From Deltaproteobacteria bacterium (lineage in GTDB: Bacteria > Desulfobacterota > Syntrophia > Syntrophales > JAFGHS01): a stretch of DNA of 64,000 bases. How positions within the stretch are numbered: the stretch's first letter is position 1; the number at the start of each line of letters is the position of its first letter. Positions 47,291 to 57,259 of the stretch are shown piece after piece. The position numbers and the translations under genes were made by a program. The DNA is taken from assembly GCA_016930075.1 (NCBI GenBank), contig JAFGHS010000165.1:1-64000 (forward strand), in the 5' to 3' direction. The notes under the pieces were generated by a model. The model made no database searches and had not been told where the DNA came from. It was given only the letters and a program-made list of their open reading frames with translations.

Positions 47291-49558
47291 TACCCGATAC
47301 CTTTCCCGGAGCGGCCGGACGCATGTTTCCCAGGAATAGGATTGAAGGGTTTCCACAGAAGGTTTTTCTATGGATAATCGGTAGGGCTCGTCCAGGAGCA
47401 ATTGCCGGATCGGGGATAAAAAATCGGCGATGGTCTCCGCAACGACAAGGGACGGGAATCCTGCCTCCAGAAAGCCTCTTGCTCCTTCCCGTGTCGATAC
47501 GCAAACTCTGCCGGAAACCACGGACTCAATTAATTTCAGACTCGAACCGCGCAGTTCCTGATGCAGGTTAATGGTAAGTGCGCATTCGTTCAGTAAGGAC
47601 GACATATCCTCCACGTAATCCAAAACCCGAACCCCCGGTTGGTTAAAGCATGCGCGCGTCCGTGCATCATTGTCTTCCACAGTCTGTTTTGCGCCGTAGC
47701 CGCCGACAATGATCAATTGAACGTCCGGTATGGATTTTACTAATTCCGGATAAACCTCTTCAAGGAAGATGCAAATTCCGACCCAATTCGTTTCACAGCG
47801 AAAGGGGCCGGCAAAAAGAATAGCGTTCCGTTCCGTTGAACTCGCGTAGCCGTTTTCGCCCGGATTGGCGCCGTTTAAAATCACGATGGGACGGAAGCCT
47901 TTCAGCAGAGCCGCATCTTCCTTGCAGCAAACGACGACTTGATCAAATTGTTCAATCAGATTGATTTCAAATCGATCTTCCGCCTGCGAGCTTGTATCGT
48001 GGGGATTTAACAGTACATCGACGAGTATGAGAACCATGGGCGGTTTGTGCATGTTCAACGTTGCCAGCTTTCCTAATTCCATATATTCGACTTGCACCAG
48101 CGCCGGCTGATACCCGGAAATGCATCGCGCCGCTTCACTTTCTAAGATGCGATGGCTGTGATTGCGGATTCGCGAAATTCGATTTCTTGCCTCACTTTCG
48201 GATTCATGGCGGCCGCCGATCAAATGGGCCGAATGCAACCGCTTCATATAATCAAGCGACTTTTCATGGTCATAGAGCATTTCTTCGTCACTGATCAGGA
48301 TGACGGAAAAATCTTTCGACAGCTCAAGGATAAGATTGTGGGTGCGAACCGCTCCGCCGTGGGCCGGCGGATAAACGACATAGGGCGTGATGACGATCAT
48401 GCGAGGCCGATGGTCGATTTCCTTATAGGGTGTTGAATAATACTTCTTCGCCAGATATTTCCAGGGAATGTCCCGGAAAGGAGCGCCATAGGTCCATAGG
48501 GCCGCAGCGAGAATACTGATGCAATTTCTCAGATTGCCGATTTCGGATAAGGTTTCATGATCCAGATGGACGATCTGCCGGATCGCTTTTTTAAGGGATC
48601 TTGGCGCCAACGGATTATAGAACCCAAATTGCAGACGGTTGCGTTCAAAAACCCGATCCACCGTATCTTGATCATAAAAACGGGAAATGGTGGCGCGATG
48701 TTCATGAAAAACGACGGACTTGGGGCAAAATAAAACATCATAGCCGAGTCTCCAGGCGCGGATGCTCCAATCGACGTCCTCCCAGTAGAAGGGATGATAG
48801 GGATCCCGGCGGCGGATGATTTTTTTCAGAAGATGACGGTTGAAAAGGGAAGAGCCGGCCCCTGCATATAGAGTCCCGCGAACGGTTTCCCGGTCTTCCG
48901 GCGTCAGATGATAGGGCGTGGTGATTCCATCATCGATCCGGATCGTCGTCCATCCCGTCTCTTTCCGGGGCCGCTCGATGCCGGTGAAAAAAATCTGTGA
49001 AGCAACGGCAAACGTGTTCGGCGTTCTCCAGTCCAATACATATTTTAAGGACGCAGGCGTGAGGGTCATATCGTTATTGAGCAGATAAACCCAGTCATGG
49101 TGAGCGTTTTTCAGGCCGATGCCGATGGCTTCCGTGAAGCCGAGGGGTTTGGATACATGTATCCAGCAAACACCGGCAAACCGGTCCTTCAATTGCGTAT
49201 AATCGAGAAGGGGGGAGCCGTTGACGACAACGATCACCTCAAAGGGCTCTTTGATTTCCTGCAACGAAACATACAACGCCGTCAGACAATTCTCGAGCAT
49301 GGAAACACTGCCGCGTTCCGGAATGATAATGCTCAGGCCGGCGCTGTATTTTAAGGGGGCGGGGGCTTTCCATGACGGTTTTCCGGCAAATCCCCGGCGG
49401 CTTAAAAACTCGGCCGACACGACTGCGGCAATGATTGGAATATGGATGATCCGTATTTTTTTAACCCACCCCAGGAGGACTTTCACTTTAATAAGAGATG
49501 CTGCCGGTTTCAGGCCGGCGAATCGGAAAAAGCGCTTGCACCCGTTCATGGTTTTCAT
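47267..49558 (-). CDS. Bifunctional glycosyltransferase: N-terminal GT2, C-terminal GT-B (GT1/GT4-like)
   Basis: GLSIIIPERGSVSMLENCLTAL, LLNNDMTLTP, FYWEDVDWSIRAWRLGYD; then MIVITPYVVYPPAHGGAVRTHNLILELSKDF. Confidence 0.88.
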   Translation of the reverse strand: MKTMNGCKRFFRFAGLKPAASLIKVKVLLGWVKKIRIIHIPIIAAVVSAEFLSRRGFAGKPSWKAPAPLKYSAGLSIIIPERGSVSMLENCLTALYVSLQEIKEPFEVIVVVNGSPLLDYTQLKDRFAGVCWIHVSKPLGFTEAIGIGLKNAHHDWVYLLNNDMTLTPASLKYVLDWRTPNTFAVASQIFFTGIERPRKETGWTTIRIDDGITTPYHLTPEDRETVRGTLYAGAGSSLFNRHLLKKIIRRRDPYHPFYWEDVDWSIRAWRLGYDVLFCPKSVVFHEHRATISRFYDQDTVDRVFERNRLQFGFYNPLAPRSLKKAIRQIVHLDHETLSEIGNLRNCISILAAALWTYGAPFRDIPWKYLAKKYYSTPYKEIDHRPRMIVITPYVVYPPAHGGAVRTHNLILELSKDFSVILISDEEMLYDHEKSLDYMKRLHSAHLIGGRHESESEARNRISRIRNHSHRILESEAARCISGYQPALVQVEYMELGKLATLNMHKPPMVLILVDVLLNPHDTSSQAEDRFEINLIEQFDQVVVCCKEDAALLKGFRPIVILNGANPGENGYASSTERNAILFAGPFRCETNWVGICIFLEEVYPELVKSIPDVQLIIVGGYGAKQTVEDNDARTRACFNQPGVRVLDYVEDMSSLLNECALTINLHQELRGSSLKLIESVVSGRVCVSTREGARGFLEAGFPSLVVAETIADFLSPIRQLLLDEPYRLSIEKPSVETLQSYSWETCVRPLRERYRVLGSDQDK

Positions 49559-50688
49559 TACTTCTTCAGAACCTTGATTGACTCGCAAATATATTGAATT
49601 TGTTCCTTCTTCAAGTTGCTGCCCGACGGCAGGTAAAAGCCGTTTTTCGATAGATTTTCGGTCACCGGATAGGCGCTTGCGCCGTCGCAGCCGAAGTCGA
49701 TCAAGGCCGGTTGCCGGTGCATGCCCGTAAAAAACAGCCGGGTGTCGATATTCTTTTCTCTCAATGCGTACACCAGTTCATCGCGGGTGCGGCCAAATAT
49801 ATCGGGATCAAGCAAGATGCCGTTCATCCAGCGGACGTTCAAAGCGCTGTCCTGGTCCTTTTGGAAGGAGATGCCGTCTATCTTGCCGAGGCGTTCCTGA
49901 TACCTGTGAAAATTACGGATTCTCATTTCTCGATACTCGTCGGCTTTTTCAACCTGAGCCAGGCCGATGGCGGCACTGAGATTGGACATCCGGTAATTGA
50001 AGCCGATATTTTGGTGGATAAAATTCCGGGGAGCGTTTAGAGGGAAACAAAGATTTTTATAATAAAGACATTTTTGATACAGTTCTTCACTGTTAGTGAC
50101 GATCATTCCGCCGTCTCCGGCGGTCAGGTTCTTATTGGCGTAGAAACTGAAAGCGCCCATATCGGAAATACTGCCGGCTTTTTTCCCTTTGTATAGAGCG
50201 CCGTGAGATTCCGCCGCATCTTCGATAATCCTTAAGTTGTATTTGTGGGCGATGGCTGCAATCTTATCCATGTCGCAAGGATTCCCGTAAATGTGCACGG
50301 GGATTATCGCTTTGGTTTTCGGAGTGATTTTTTCTTCAATCCGGGAGGCGTCGATATTCCAGGTATCCGGATCGGCGTCGATAAAAACAGGTTTGGCGCC
50401 GATATAGCATAGGCCCAACGCGGTGGCAATCATTGTAAAGTTCGGGATGATGACTTCATCGTCTTTTTGAATGCCGAGAGTGACAAGGGCAAGATGCACG
50501 GCGGCGGTTCCGTTGCAAACGGAAACGGCATATTGGGTTCCGCAATAGGCGGCAAATGTTTCTTCAAATTTTTTTACATATTTCCCGGAAGAGGATATCC
50601 ATCCGGTTTGCACGGCGTCGGTGACATATTTCAGTTCATTCCCATTGAGAAAGGGTTCGCAGACAGGAATGAATTCTATGCTTTTCAT
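49558..50688 (-). CDS. DegT/DnrJ/EryC1/StrS-family PLP aminotransferase
   Basis: VCEPFLNGNELKYVTDAVQTGWISSSGKYVKKFEE, IIEDAAESHGALYKGKKAGSISDMGAFSFYANKNLTAGDGGMIVT. Confidence 0.93.
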   Translation of the reverse strand: MKSIEFIPVCEPFLNGNELKYVTDAVQTGWISSSGKYVKKFEETFAAYCGTQYAVSVCNGTAAVHLALVTLGIQKDDEVIIPNFTMIATALGLCYIGAKPVFIDADPDTWNIDASRIEEKITPKTKAIIPVHIYGNPCDMDKIAAIAHKYNLRIIEDAAESHGALYKGKKAGSISDMGAFSFYANKNLTAGDGGMIVTNSEELYQKCLYYKNLCFPLNAPRNFIHQNIGFNYRMSNLSAAIGLAQVEKADEYREMRIRNFHRYQERLGKIDGISFQKDQDSALNVRWMNGILLDPDIFGRTRDELVYALREKNIDTRLFFTGMHRQPALIDFGCDGASAYPVTENLSKNGFYLPSGSNLKKEQIQYICESIKVLKK

Positions 50689-50889
50689 GGAACAGGCATA
50701 GCACCAGGGCTATTCGTTGTCAATGAATTGCATTTCACTGCCGCCGGCAATGGCCTTCACCCGGATAACCTCAAGATAAATCAAATAGATATTGTCATTG
50801 CCGCCGCAATATTCTCCTTTTATCTCGCCCGGAGTTGTGGTAGAGATCAGGTCATTTCGGCAAATATGGGTTGGGTTAGTATCCGTAGA

Positions 50890-51954
50890 ATGAACGTCGT
50901 TAAAAAGAAAATTGATCTTCGCGCCTGGGGCGGGGCAACAAAAAAAGAATGGGCCGATTGGAGATGGCAATATCAGAACCGCATCCGCACATTGCCGAAG
51001 CTGGCGGGCCTCGCCGGTCTGCCGCCGGATGCCGTTAAACGGTTGAACCCGGTCGTGGGGACGTATCATTTTGCCGTCACGCCCCACTATTTTTCTTTGA
51101 TAAACTTGGCGGATAAGAACGATCCGATCAGCAGGCAGTGTTTTCCCGATTTCCGGGAAGTGGATGATGTCATCGACGGCGTCCCCGATCCTCTGCAGGA
51201 AAGCGAGCATATGCCTGTTCCCGGTCTGGTGCAGCGATACGCAGACCGCTGCCTCGCCCTGGCGACGAATCAATGTGCGACCTATTGCCGCCATTGCAAC
51301 CGCAAAAGGCTGTGGGGCAAAAGTGCGCCGGCCCGGACAAAAGATGATTTGCGAGGGATGGTTGATTTTGTGGCCTCCTCTCCGGGGATTCGCGAGGTGA
51401 TTGTTTCGGGCGGCGATCCGCTCACCCTGGATGAAGACCTGCTGGACTGGTTCTTAGGGGCCTTCCGGGCCATCCGCCATGTGGAGGTGCTCCGGATCGG
51501 GAGCCGTATTCCCGTTGTGATGCCCATGCGGATCACCAAAACGCTGTGCCGGATGCTGCGTAAACATCGTCCCCTGTGGTTCAATACGCAGTTCAACCAT
51601 GTAAACGAGATTACGCCGGAGTCCGCCCGGGCCTGCGAAATGATTCTGGAGGCGGGCATTCCCGTTTCCAATCAGTCGGTGCTCCTTAAAGGGGTCAATG
51701 ATTCCTATGAGGCCATGCGCGAGCTGGTTTGCGGACTTCAGTGCATTTCCGTCCGGCCCTATTATCTGTTTCAGTGCGATCCTGTCGCCGGGACGGATCA
51801 TTTTCGCTGTGATCTCCTGAAAGGAATGGAGATTATTGAAAAGCTCTGGCGCAATGCATCGGGACTCTGCCTGCCCCGGTACGTCATTGATGCGCCGGGA
51901 CGGGGCGGGAAGATTCCCCTGCAGCCGTTTTCACTTTCGGCAAACAGGGAATAA
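50890..51954 (+). CDS. KamA-family radical SAM aminomutase, candidate EF-P modification enzyme (EpmB role)
   Basis: CATYCRHC radical SAM motif, WADWRWQYQNRIRTL, VPGLVQRYADRCLALATNQ, VSGGDPLTLDE; upstream of efp and epmA. Confidence 0.88.
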   Translation: MNVVKKKIDLRAWGGATKKEWADWRWQYQNRIRTLPKLAGLAGLPPDAVKRLNPVVGTYHFAVTPHYFSLINLADKNDPISRQCFPDFREVDDVIDGVPDPLQESEHMPVPGLVQRYADRCLALATNQCATYCRHCNRKRLWGKSAPARTKDDLRGMVDFVASSPGIREVIVSGGDPLTLDEDLLDWFLGAFRAIRHVEVLRIGSRIPVVMPMRITKTLCRMLRKHRPLWFNTQFNHVNEITPESARACEMILEAGIPVSNQSVLLKGVNDSYEAMRELVCGLQCISVRPYYLFQCDPVAGTDHFRCDLLKGMEIIEKLWRNASGLCLPRYVIDAPGRGGKIPLQPFSLSANRE

Positions 51955-52159
51955 TGCGTTTATATGAGAATGCAGAAGCCAGAAGACAGAATACAGAAAA
52001 AAACAATATCATGGTTAGTCCAGCGCCGGACTCCTGATTTCTGTATTCTCAGGCTTCGCTGTGTCCGCGACAGGCATGGGGGGCCGTGACCGTGCAATAA
52101 GGAAAGGGGGAAACGGTTCCCTTATTGAATATTTCGATTAAATAAAGGAGTGACATTTT

Positions 52160-52720
52160 ATGTATACCGCCAGCGATCTCAGAAAAAATTTACGGATCAA
52201 GATCGACAACGAACCGTACATCGTGACGGAGTTCAACTTTGTAAAGCCCGGCAAAGGTCAGGCCCTGTATCGGTGCAAACTTAAAAACATGATAACGGGC
52301 AATCAGTTTGAACGGACATTCCGTTCCGTGGACACCTTTGAATCCGCCGATCTTGAACAGAAAAAAATGCAGTACCTCTATAAAGAGGAGGGCAAGTATT
52401 GTTTCATGGACAACGAAAGTTACGAACAGGTCTATCTGACGGAAGCGCAGATAGGCGATGCGAAGAATTTCCTCCTTGATAATATCGAAGTGGAAATTCT
52501 CATGTACGAAGGCAAGCCCCTCGACGTAACCCTGCCGAACTTTATCGACGTTGTCGTGACGAAGGCGGATCCCTGGGCCAGGGGCGATTCCGTATCGGGC
52601 AACACGAAGCCGGTTACCGTTCAGACGGGTTATCAGCTTCAGGTTCCCCCGTTCATCGAGGAGGGGGAGAAGATCAGGATCGATACCCGGAGCGGGGAAT
52701 ATCTGACGCGGGTGAAGTAA
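52160..52720 (+). CDS. efp: Elongation factor P
   Basis: MYTASDLRKNLRIKIDNEPYIVTEFNFVKPGKGQALYRCKLKNMITG; lysine in KPGKGQ loop. Confidence 0.96.
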   Translation: MYTASDLRKNLRIKIDNEPYIVTEFNFVKPGKGQALYRCKLKNMITGNQFERTFRSVDTFESADLEQKKMQYLYKEEGKYCFMDNESYEQVYLTEAQIGDAKNFLLDNIEVEILMYEGKPLDVTLPNFIDVVVTKADPWARGDSVSGNTKPVTVQTGYQLQVPPFIEEGEKIRIDTRSGEYLTRVK

Positions 52721-52756
52721 AATGGCATAAGGCTCCGGGGGCAGGGTTCGGCGGGC

Positions 52757-53689
52757 ATGGCGGAAGAAGGCGGGAAATTGGCAAAAAAGCGGGAAGCCCT
52801 GTGGCTGCGCGCCCGGATGATCCAGGCCATGCGCGGGTTTTTCATTGATCGCGGTTACCTTGAGGTGGAAACGCCGGAGCGGATGCCGGCGCCGGCGCCG
52901 GAAGATCACATCGATGCCGTGCCCTCAGGCAACTGGTTTTTACAAACCTCTCCCGAACTGTGCATGAAAAGACTGCTGGCGGCGGGTTACGACAAGATAT
53001 TTCAGATCTGCAAATGTTATCGGGAGGGCGAACGGGGGCTTCTGCATCTGCCGGAATATACAATGATCGAGTGGTATCGCCGGGATGCGAATTATTTTGA
53101 TCTGATGACCGAATGCGAGGAGCTTTTATCCTGTGCGGCGGAAATGTGCGGCACAGGGAAGGAGGGTTTTCTTGATTATCAGGGAAGCCGTATCTTTCTG
53201 CAACGTCCCTGGGAGAAAATTTCCGTTGCGGAGGCCTTTCGGCGCTATGCCCCGTGGCCGATGGCGGATGCTTTAGCACGGGGATGCTTTGACGAGATGA
53301 TTGCCTGCCGGATCGGCCCTCATCTCGGCACAAGATGCCCGACGTTTCTCTATGATTATCCCGTTTCTCTGGGCGCCCTTGCAAAGGCGAAGGCGTCGGA
53401 GCCGCATCTGGCGGAGCGCTTTGAGTTATATGTCGGGGGCATTGAACTGGCCAATGCGTTTTCCGAACTGACCGATCCGCATGAACAGCGAAAGCGTTTT
53501 GAAGAAAGCCTTGCCTTTCGCCGGTCGGCGGGCAAGACCGTTTATCCCATGCCGGAGCCTTTTTTACAGGACCTTGACGCCATGCCGGAGGCGGCGGGCA
53601 TCGCTCTCGGCGTGGACCGGCTGGCCATGATCTTGACCGATTCGCCGTCCATCGATGAGGTGGTTGCCTTTGCGCCCGAAGACTTATGA
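52757..53689 (+). CDS. epmA: EF-P--lysine ligase (EpmA/GenX/PoxA)
   Basis: Class II aaRS core without anticodon domain: RGYLEVETPERMPAPAPEDHIDAVP, LQTSPELCMKRLLAAGYDKIFQICKCYREGERG, GIALGVDRLAMIL. Confidence 0.93.
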   Translation: MAEEGGKLAKKREALWLRARMIQAMRGFFIDRGYLEVETPERMPAPAPEDHIDAVPSGNWFLQTSPELCMKRLLAAGYDKIFQICKCYREGERGLLHLPEYTMIEWYRRDANYFDLMTECEELLSCAAEMCGTGKEGFLDYQGSRIFLQRPWEKISVAEAFRRYAPWPMADALARGCFDEMIACRIGPHLGTRCPTFLYDYPVSLGALAKAKASEPHLAERFELYVGGIELANAFSELTDPHEQRKRFEESLAFRRSAGKTVYPMPEPFLQDLDAMPEAAGIALGVDRLAMILTDSPSIDEVVAFAPEDL

Positions 53690-53822
53690 AAAGATGTGGT
53701 CGGGCCGGAAGGCATCTGCGGTGCGTTTGCAACGCGGAACGGCATATTCCATGTTGACAAGACCCCGTTTTTTATTTACACGTAGGCACGTCATTTTTTG
53801 AATACCCGCAAACGCAAGGAGA

Positions 53823-54554
53823 ATGAATATGGACATAGGGGGGCATTTTCAGGGAAGCGTTCTCGGCATGATTGTGAACGCCGGGATCGTCGTACAGATC
53901 GTACTCTTGCTGCTGTTGATTTTTTCCGTGGTGTCGTGGGCTATTATTTTTATGAAATACCGGGTCATGAAGAAGGTGCAGACGGAAAACGACCTGTTTC
54001 TGGATGCCTATATGAAAAGCAATAAACTGTCTGATGTCCTGCCGGTTGCAAAAAAATATAATGAATCGACGATTGCCGAAGTGTTCCGCACGGGATACGC
54101 GGAACTGGTAAAAATAACGAAAATGATCAAAGACTCTCCGTCGGGAAGAGGCGCCGACGATCAAACGTTGCAGTCCCTGGAATTGAAAGGCGTCGACAAC
54201 GTGGAGCGGGCGCTGAACAGGGCATGCAGCGCCGAAGCGACGAAACTGGAAAGCGCCCTCGGTTTCCTGGCGACAACGGGCAGCGCATCGCCCTTTATCG
54301 GCCTGTTCGGAACCGTATGGGGCATTATGGAGACATTCAAGAGTATCGGCGCAAGGGGGTCGGCGACGCTGGCTGTTGTCGCGCCGGGAATTTCCGAGGC
54401 CCTGATTGCCACGGCGGCGGGTCTGGCGGCGGCCATTCCGGCGGTTATTTTTTATAACTATTATATGAACCGCATTAAGGTCATGAATCAGGAGATGGAT
54501 AACTTTTCATCGGAGTTGCTCAATATTATTGAGCGATACTACGTACAGAGATAG
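53823..54554 (+). CDS. tolQ: TolQ (MotA/TolQ/ExbB proton channel)
   Basis: GFLATTGSASPFIGLFGTVWGIMETFKSIG, APGISEALIATAAGLAAAIPAVIFYNY. Confidence 0.94.
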   Translation: MNMDIGGHFQGSVLGMIVNAGIVVQIVLLLLLIFSVVSWAIIFMKYRVMKKVQTENDLFLDAYMKSNKLSDVLPVAKKYNESTIAEVFRTGYAELVKITKMIKDSPSGRGADDQTLQSLELKGVDNVERALNRACSAEATKLESALGFLATTGSASPFIGLFGTVWGIMETFKSIGARGSATLAVVAPGISEALIATAAGLAAAIPAVIFYNYYMNRIKVMNQEMDNFSSELLNIIERYYVQR

Positions 54555-54560
54555 GATGCC

Positions 54561-54986
54561 ATGAGATACGCAAGAAGGCGTCAAAAAACCGACAACAGAC
54601 TGATGGCCGAAATCAATGTGACCCCCCTGGTGGATGTCATGCTGGTGCTTTTGATCATTTTCATGGTGACGGCGCCTATGCTCCAGATGGGAATCGACGT
54701 CAACCTGCCGCGGGTGAAGTCAAAAAGCATCGATGTGGCGGAAGAGAAAATTGTTCTAACCATCAGCAGCAACCGGGAAATATTCATCAATAAATATAAA
54801 ACCTCCATTGAAGAAACAAGTGCAAAGCTGCAAAGCATATTCTCCGGCAGAATAGACCGGGAAATATTTATGCGTGCCGACAAGAACGTTCCTTATGGAT
54901 TTGTGGTTGAAGTGATGTCCGAGGTGAGAAAGGCTGGTGTTGACAGACTCGGCATGATTACCGAACCGCCAGAGGAATCCAGGTGA
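54561..54986 (+). CDS. tolR: TolR (ExbD family)
   Basis: AEINVTPLVDVMLVLLIIFMVTAPMLQMGIDVNLP. Confidence 0.94.
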   Translation: MRYARRRQKTDNRLMAEINVTPLVDVMLVLLIIFMVTAPMLQMGIDVNLPRVKSKSIDVAEEKIVLTISSNREIFINKYKTSIEETSAKLQSIFSGRIDREIFMRADKNVPYGFVVEVMSEVRKAGVDRLGMITEPPEESR

Positions 54987-55753
54987 TGCAGCAGGATATG
55001 TGGAAGCACGGCCACAGCGACGGAATCAATCTCAATACGATGATTTTTCTCTCCTGTGTATTTCATATCATTGTTCTGATGATTTTGGTTTTTGCCCCAT
55101 CCATTCCCTCTCCCAAATGGACCTTCGGTCCCATATATTCAGTGCAGCTGGTGAGCCTGTCCGAAACCTTGATGGACAAGGGCGCGCAGTCGTCCCTTTC
55201 CCGGGAAATTTTTCAAGACGATAAAGGCAGGTCTTCCGTTGTCGTCGCTAAAAAAAGCGAGGCCGTTCAAACAGTTCCGATAAAACGCATCGATGTTCAG
55301 ACGGACCGGGAAAGCATCGTAGCCAAAGCTTTGGAAAATCTGAAGAAAAACAGCACTCCCGCTCAGCGGCAGGAGGAGCAGCATGCATCCGGCGCCGGGA
55401 CAAACGGGCAGACCGGGGACAGGCTTAAACCTGCCTCCGGCAAATCCGGCGCCGCCGATGGTATCTTCAATCGGTATTATGCGGAAATCTGGTCGAGGAT
55501 CAGGGGCCAGTGGGCTTTTCCACCGGGCCTGTCGCAGAAAGAAAATTATCTCGCTATTATACATGTCACGATATTGAAGAACGGGACGGCAACGGAGCTG
55601 CAATTCGAGAAGCGTTCGGGCAATCGTTTTTTTGACGAGTCGGCGATGCGGGCCGTCAGAAAAGCAAGCCCGTTTCCTCCCTTGCCCGCGGAGATCGGCG
55701 AAAGCAGTGTGGATCTGGGCATACGCTTTCATTCACAGGAGCTCAATAAATAA
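54983..55753 (+). CDS. tolA: TolA/TonB-C-domain protein
   Basis: Single TM, YYAEIWSRIRGQWAFPPGL...LQFEKRSGNRFFDESAMRAVRKASPFPPLP; position in tol operon. Confidence 0.85.
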   Translation: MMQQDMWKHGHSDGINLNTMIFLSCVFHIIVLMILVFAPSIPSPKWTFGPIYSVQLVSLSETLMDKGAQSSLSREIFQDDKGRSSVVVAKKSEAVQTVPIKRIDVQTDRESIVAKALENLKKNSTPAQRQEEQHASGAGTNGQTGDRLKPASGKSGAADGIFNRYYAEIWSRIRGQWAFPPGLSQKENYLAIIHVTILKNGTATELQFEKRSGNRFFDESAMRAVRKASPFPPLPAEIGESSVDLGIRFHSQELNK

Positions 55754-57067
55754 ATGCATCGTTTTAATCGCTTGATTTGGTTTATGGCGGCCATAGGGGT
55801 TTTTCTGCTGAGCAGCTTCAGCGCTTACGGCCGGGTGTATCTGGATATCGATTCGCCGGCCTTTCACAAGTATCCCATTGCCATAACGGATTTTAAGAAG
55901 ATCAATGAAGGCCCGGACACGGAGAAGCTGGCCGCCTGGTTTTCCGATAGCCTCGGCAATCTGCTCAACATTGCGGGGTTTTTTAACATCATTGATAAAA
56001 AGGCCTTTCTCGAAAGCCCGACGCAGAGCGCACAATACCCGGAAGCGGTCAGCTTTCCCGATTGGTCGGCCATCGGCGCGGAGTATCTGATCAAGGGCGG
56101 ATTCAGTTTAAATAAGAAAGACCTTGTGGCGGAGTTTCGTCTTTACGATGTCGTCAAGGGCGAGATTCTTGTCGGAAAAAGATATACGGCGGGATATGAA
56201 GACAGAGTAGCCGTTATCAAAAAATTTGCCGATGAGGTGCTTTACGCCCTGACGGGGGAAAAGGGAATTTTTGACTCCAGGATTGCCTTTGTTATGAAAA
56301 AGGGTGATAAATCGGATATATATACAATTGCTTTTGACGGATCATCTCTGACGCGGGTGACGAATCATAATGCCCTTATGATATCCCCCCGCTGGTCTCC
56401 CGACGGCCGGCATCTGTCATTCACCTCTTTCAAAGACGGGAATTCGGACCTTTATCTTATGGATTTGTCAAACAGCCGGATAAGCAAACTTGCCGGTTTT
56501 AGAGGATTGAATCTTTCCGGCTATTGGTCCCCGGACGGGGGGAAGCTCTTAATGACCTTAAGCAGGGATGGAAATGAGGAAATATACGCCATGGATATGG
56601 CATCACGCAGACTGCAAAGACTGACGCAGAATTATGCCATTGACGTGTCGCCGTCCTGGTCGCCTGACGGCAAAAAAATCGCCTTCGTTTCGAACCGCTC
56701 CGGTTCGCCGCAGATATATGTGATGGACGCCGATGGCGGCAATGTGAACAGAATCAGTTATGAGGGCAACTACAATACAGCCCCCGCCTGGTCGCCGAAA
56801 GGAGGCCGGATTGCCTATATCGGCAGAAGCGACGGCCGGTTCCAGATTTTTACGATGAAGGAAGACGGATCGGAGCCGGCGCCGCTCACCCGTGAAAACG
56901 GCGATTGCGAATCGCCTTCCTGGTCTCCCGACGGCAGATACGTGGCCTTTAGTCAGAAAGCGGGCAAAAGGCAGACGATCTGCGTCATCAATGCCAATGG
57001 AACGAACAAAAGAGTCCTTTTCGGAGGGAAAGAAGGTTATGTCAGCCCCTCCTGGTCTCCCCGCTGA
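55754..57067 (+). CDS. tolB: TolB beta-propeller
   Basis: Repeated SPxWSPDGxxIAFxSxxxGxxxIYxMD blades. Confidence 0.95.
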   Translation: MHRFNRLIWFMAAIGVFLLSSFSAYGRVYLDIDSPAFHKYPIAITDFKKINEGPDTEKLAAWFSDSLGNLLNIAGFFNIIDKKAFLESPTQSAQYPEAVSFPDWSAIGAEYLIKGGFSLNKKDLVAEFRLYDVVKGEILVGKRYTAGYEDRVAVIKKFADEVLYALTGEKGIFDSRIAFVMKKGDKSDIYTIAFDGSSLTRVTNHNALMISPRWSPDGRHLSFTSFKDGNSDLYLMDLSNSRISKLAGFRGLNLSGYWSPDGGKLLMTLSRDGNEEIYAMDMASRRLQRLTQNYAIDVSPSWSPDGKKIAFVSNRSGSPQIYVMDADGGNVNRISYEGNYNTAPAWSPKGGRIAYIGRSDGRFQIFTMKEDGSEPAPLTRENGDCESPSWSPDGRYVAFSQKAGKRQTICVINANGTNKRVLFGGKEGYVSPSWSPR

Positions 57068-57119
57068 AGCGACCAGATGATGGTTGAACGGTCGGCCAAA
57101 CGATGCTCTCATCAATGTA

Positions 57120-57146
57120 TTGACAATTTTTCGGGATGCGTATACT
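57120..57146 (+). promoter_or_regulatory. Candidate promoter upstream of 57260
   Basis: TTGACA, 15-nt spacer, TATACT (spacer shorter than optimal). Confidence 0.4.
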
Positions 57147-57259
57147 AAATCACGTCTTTGCGGACAATACCGTTTATTTTATCACTCATGACTGCCGGTG
57201 GGGCAATGTATGAACTTGCGCCGGGCCGTGCCGGCGATCGTATAAGGAGGTAGGTTTTC

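Noticed and set aside
50467-50865. N-terminal extension of the KamA-like ORF in the track
   Set aside because: Overlaps the 5' part of the opposite-strand DegT gene and is unlike KamA; start near 50866-50890 is more likely
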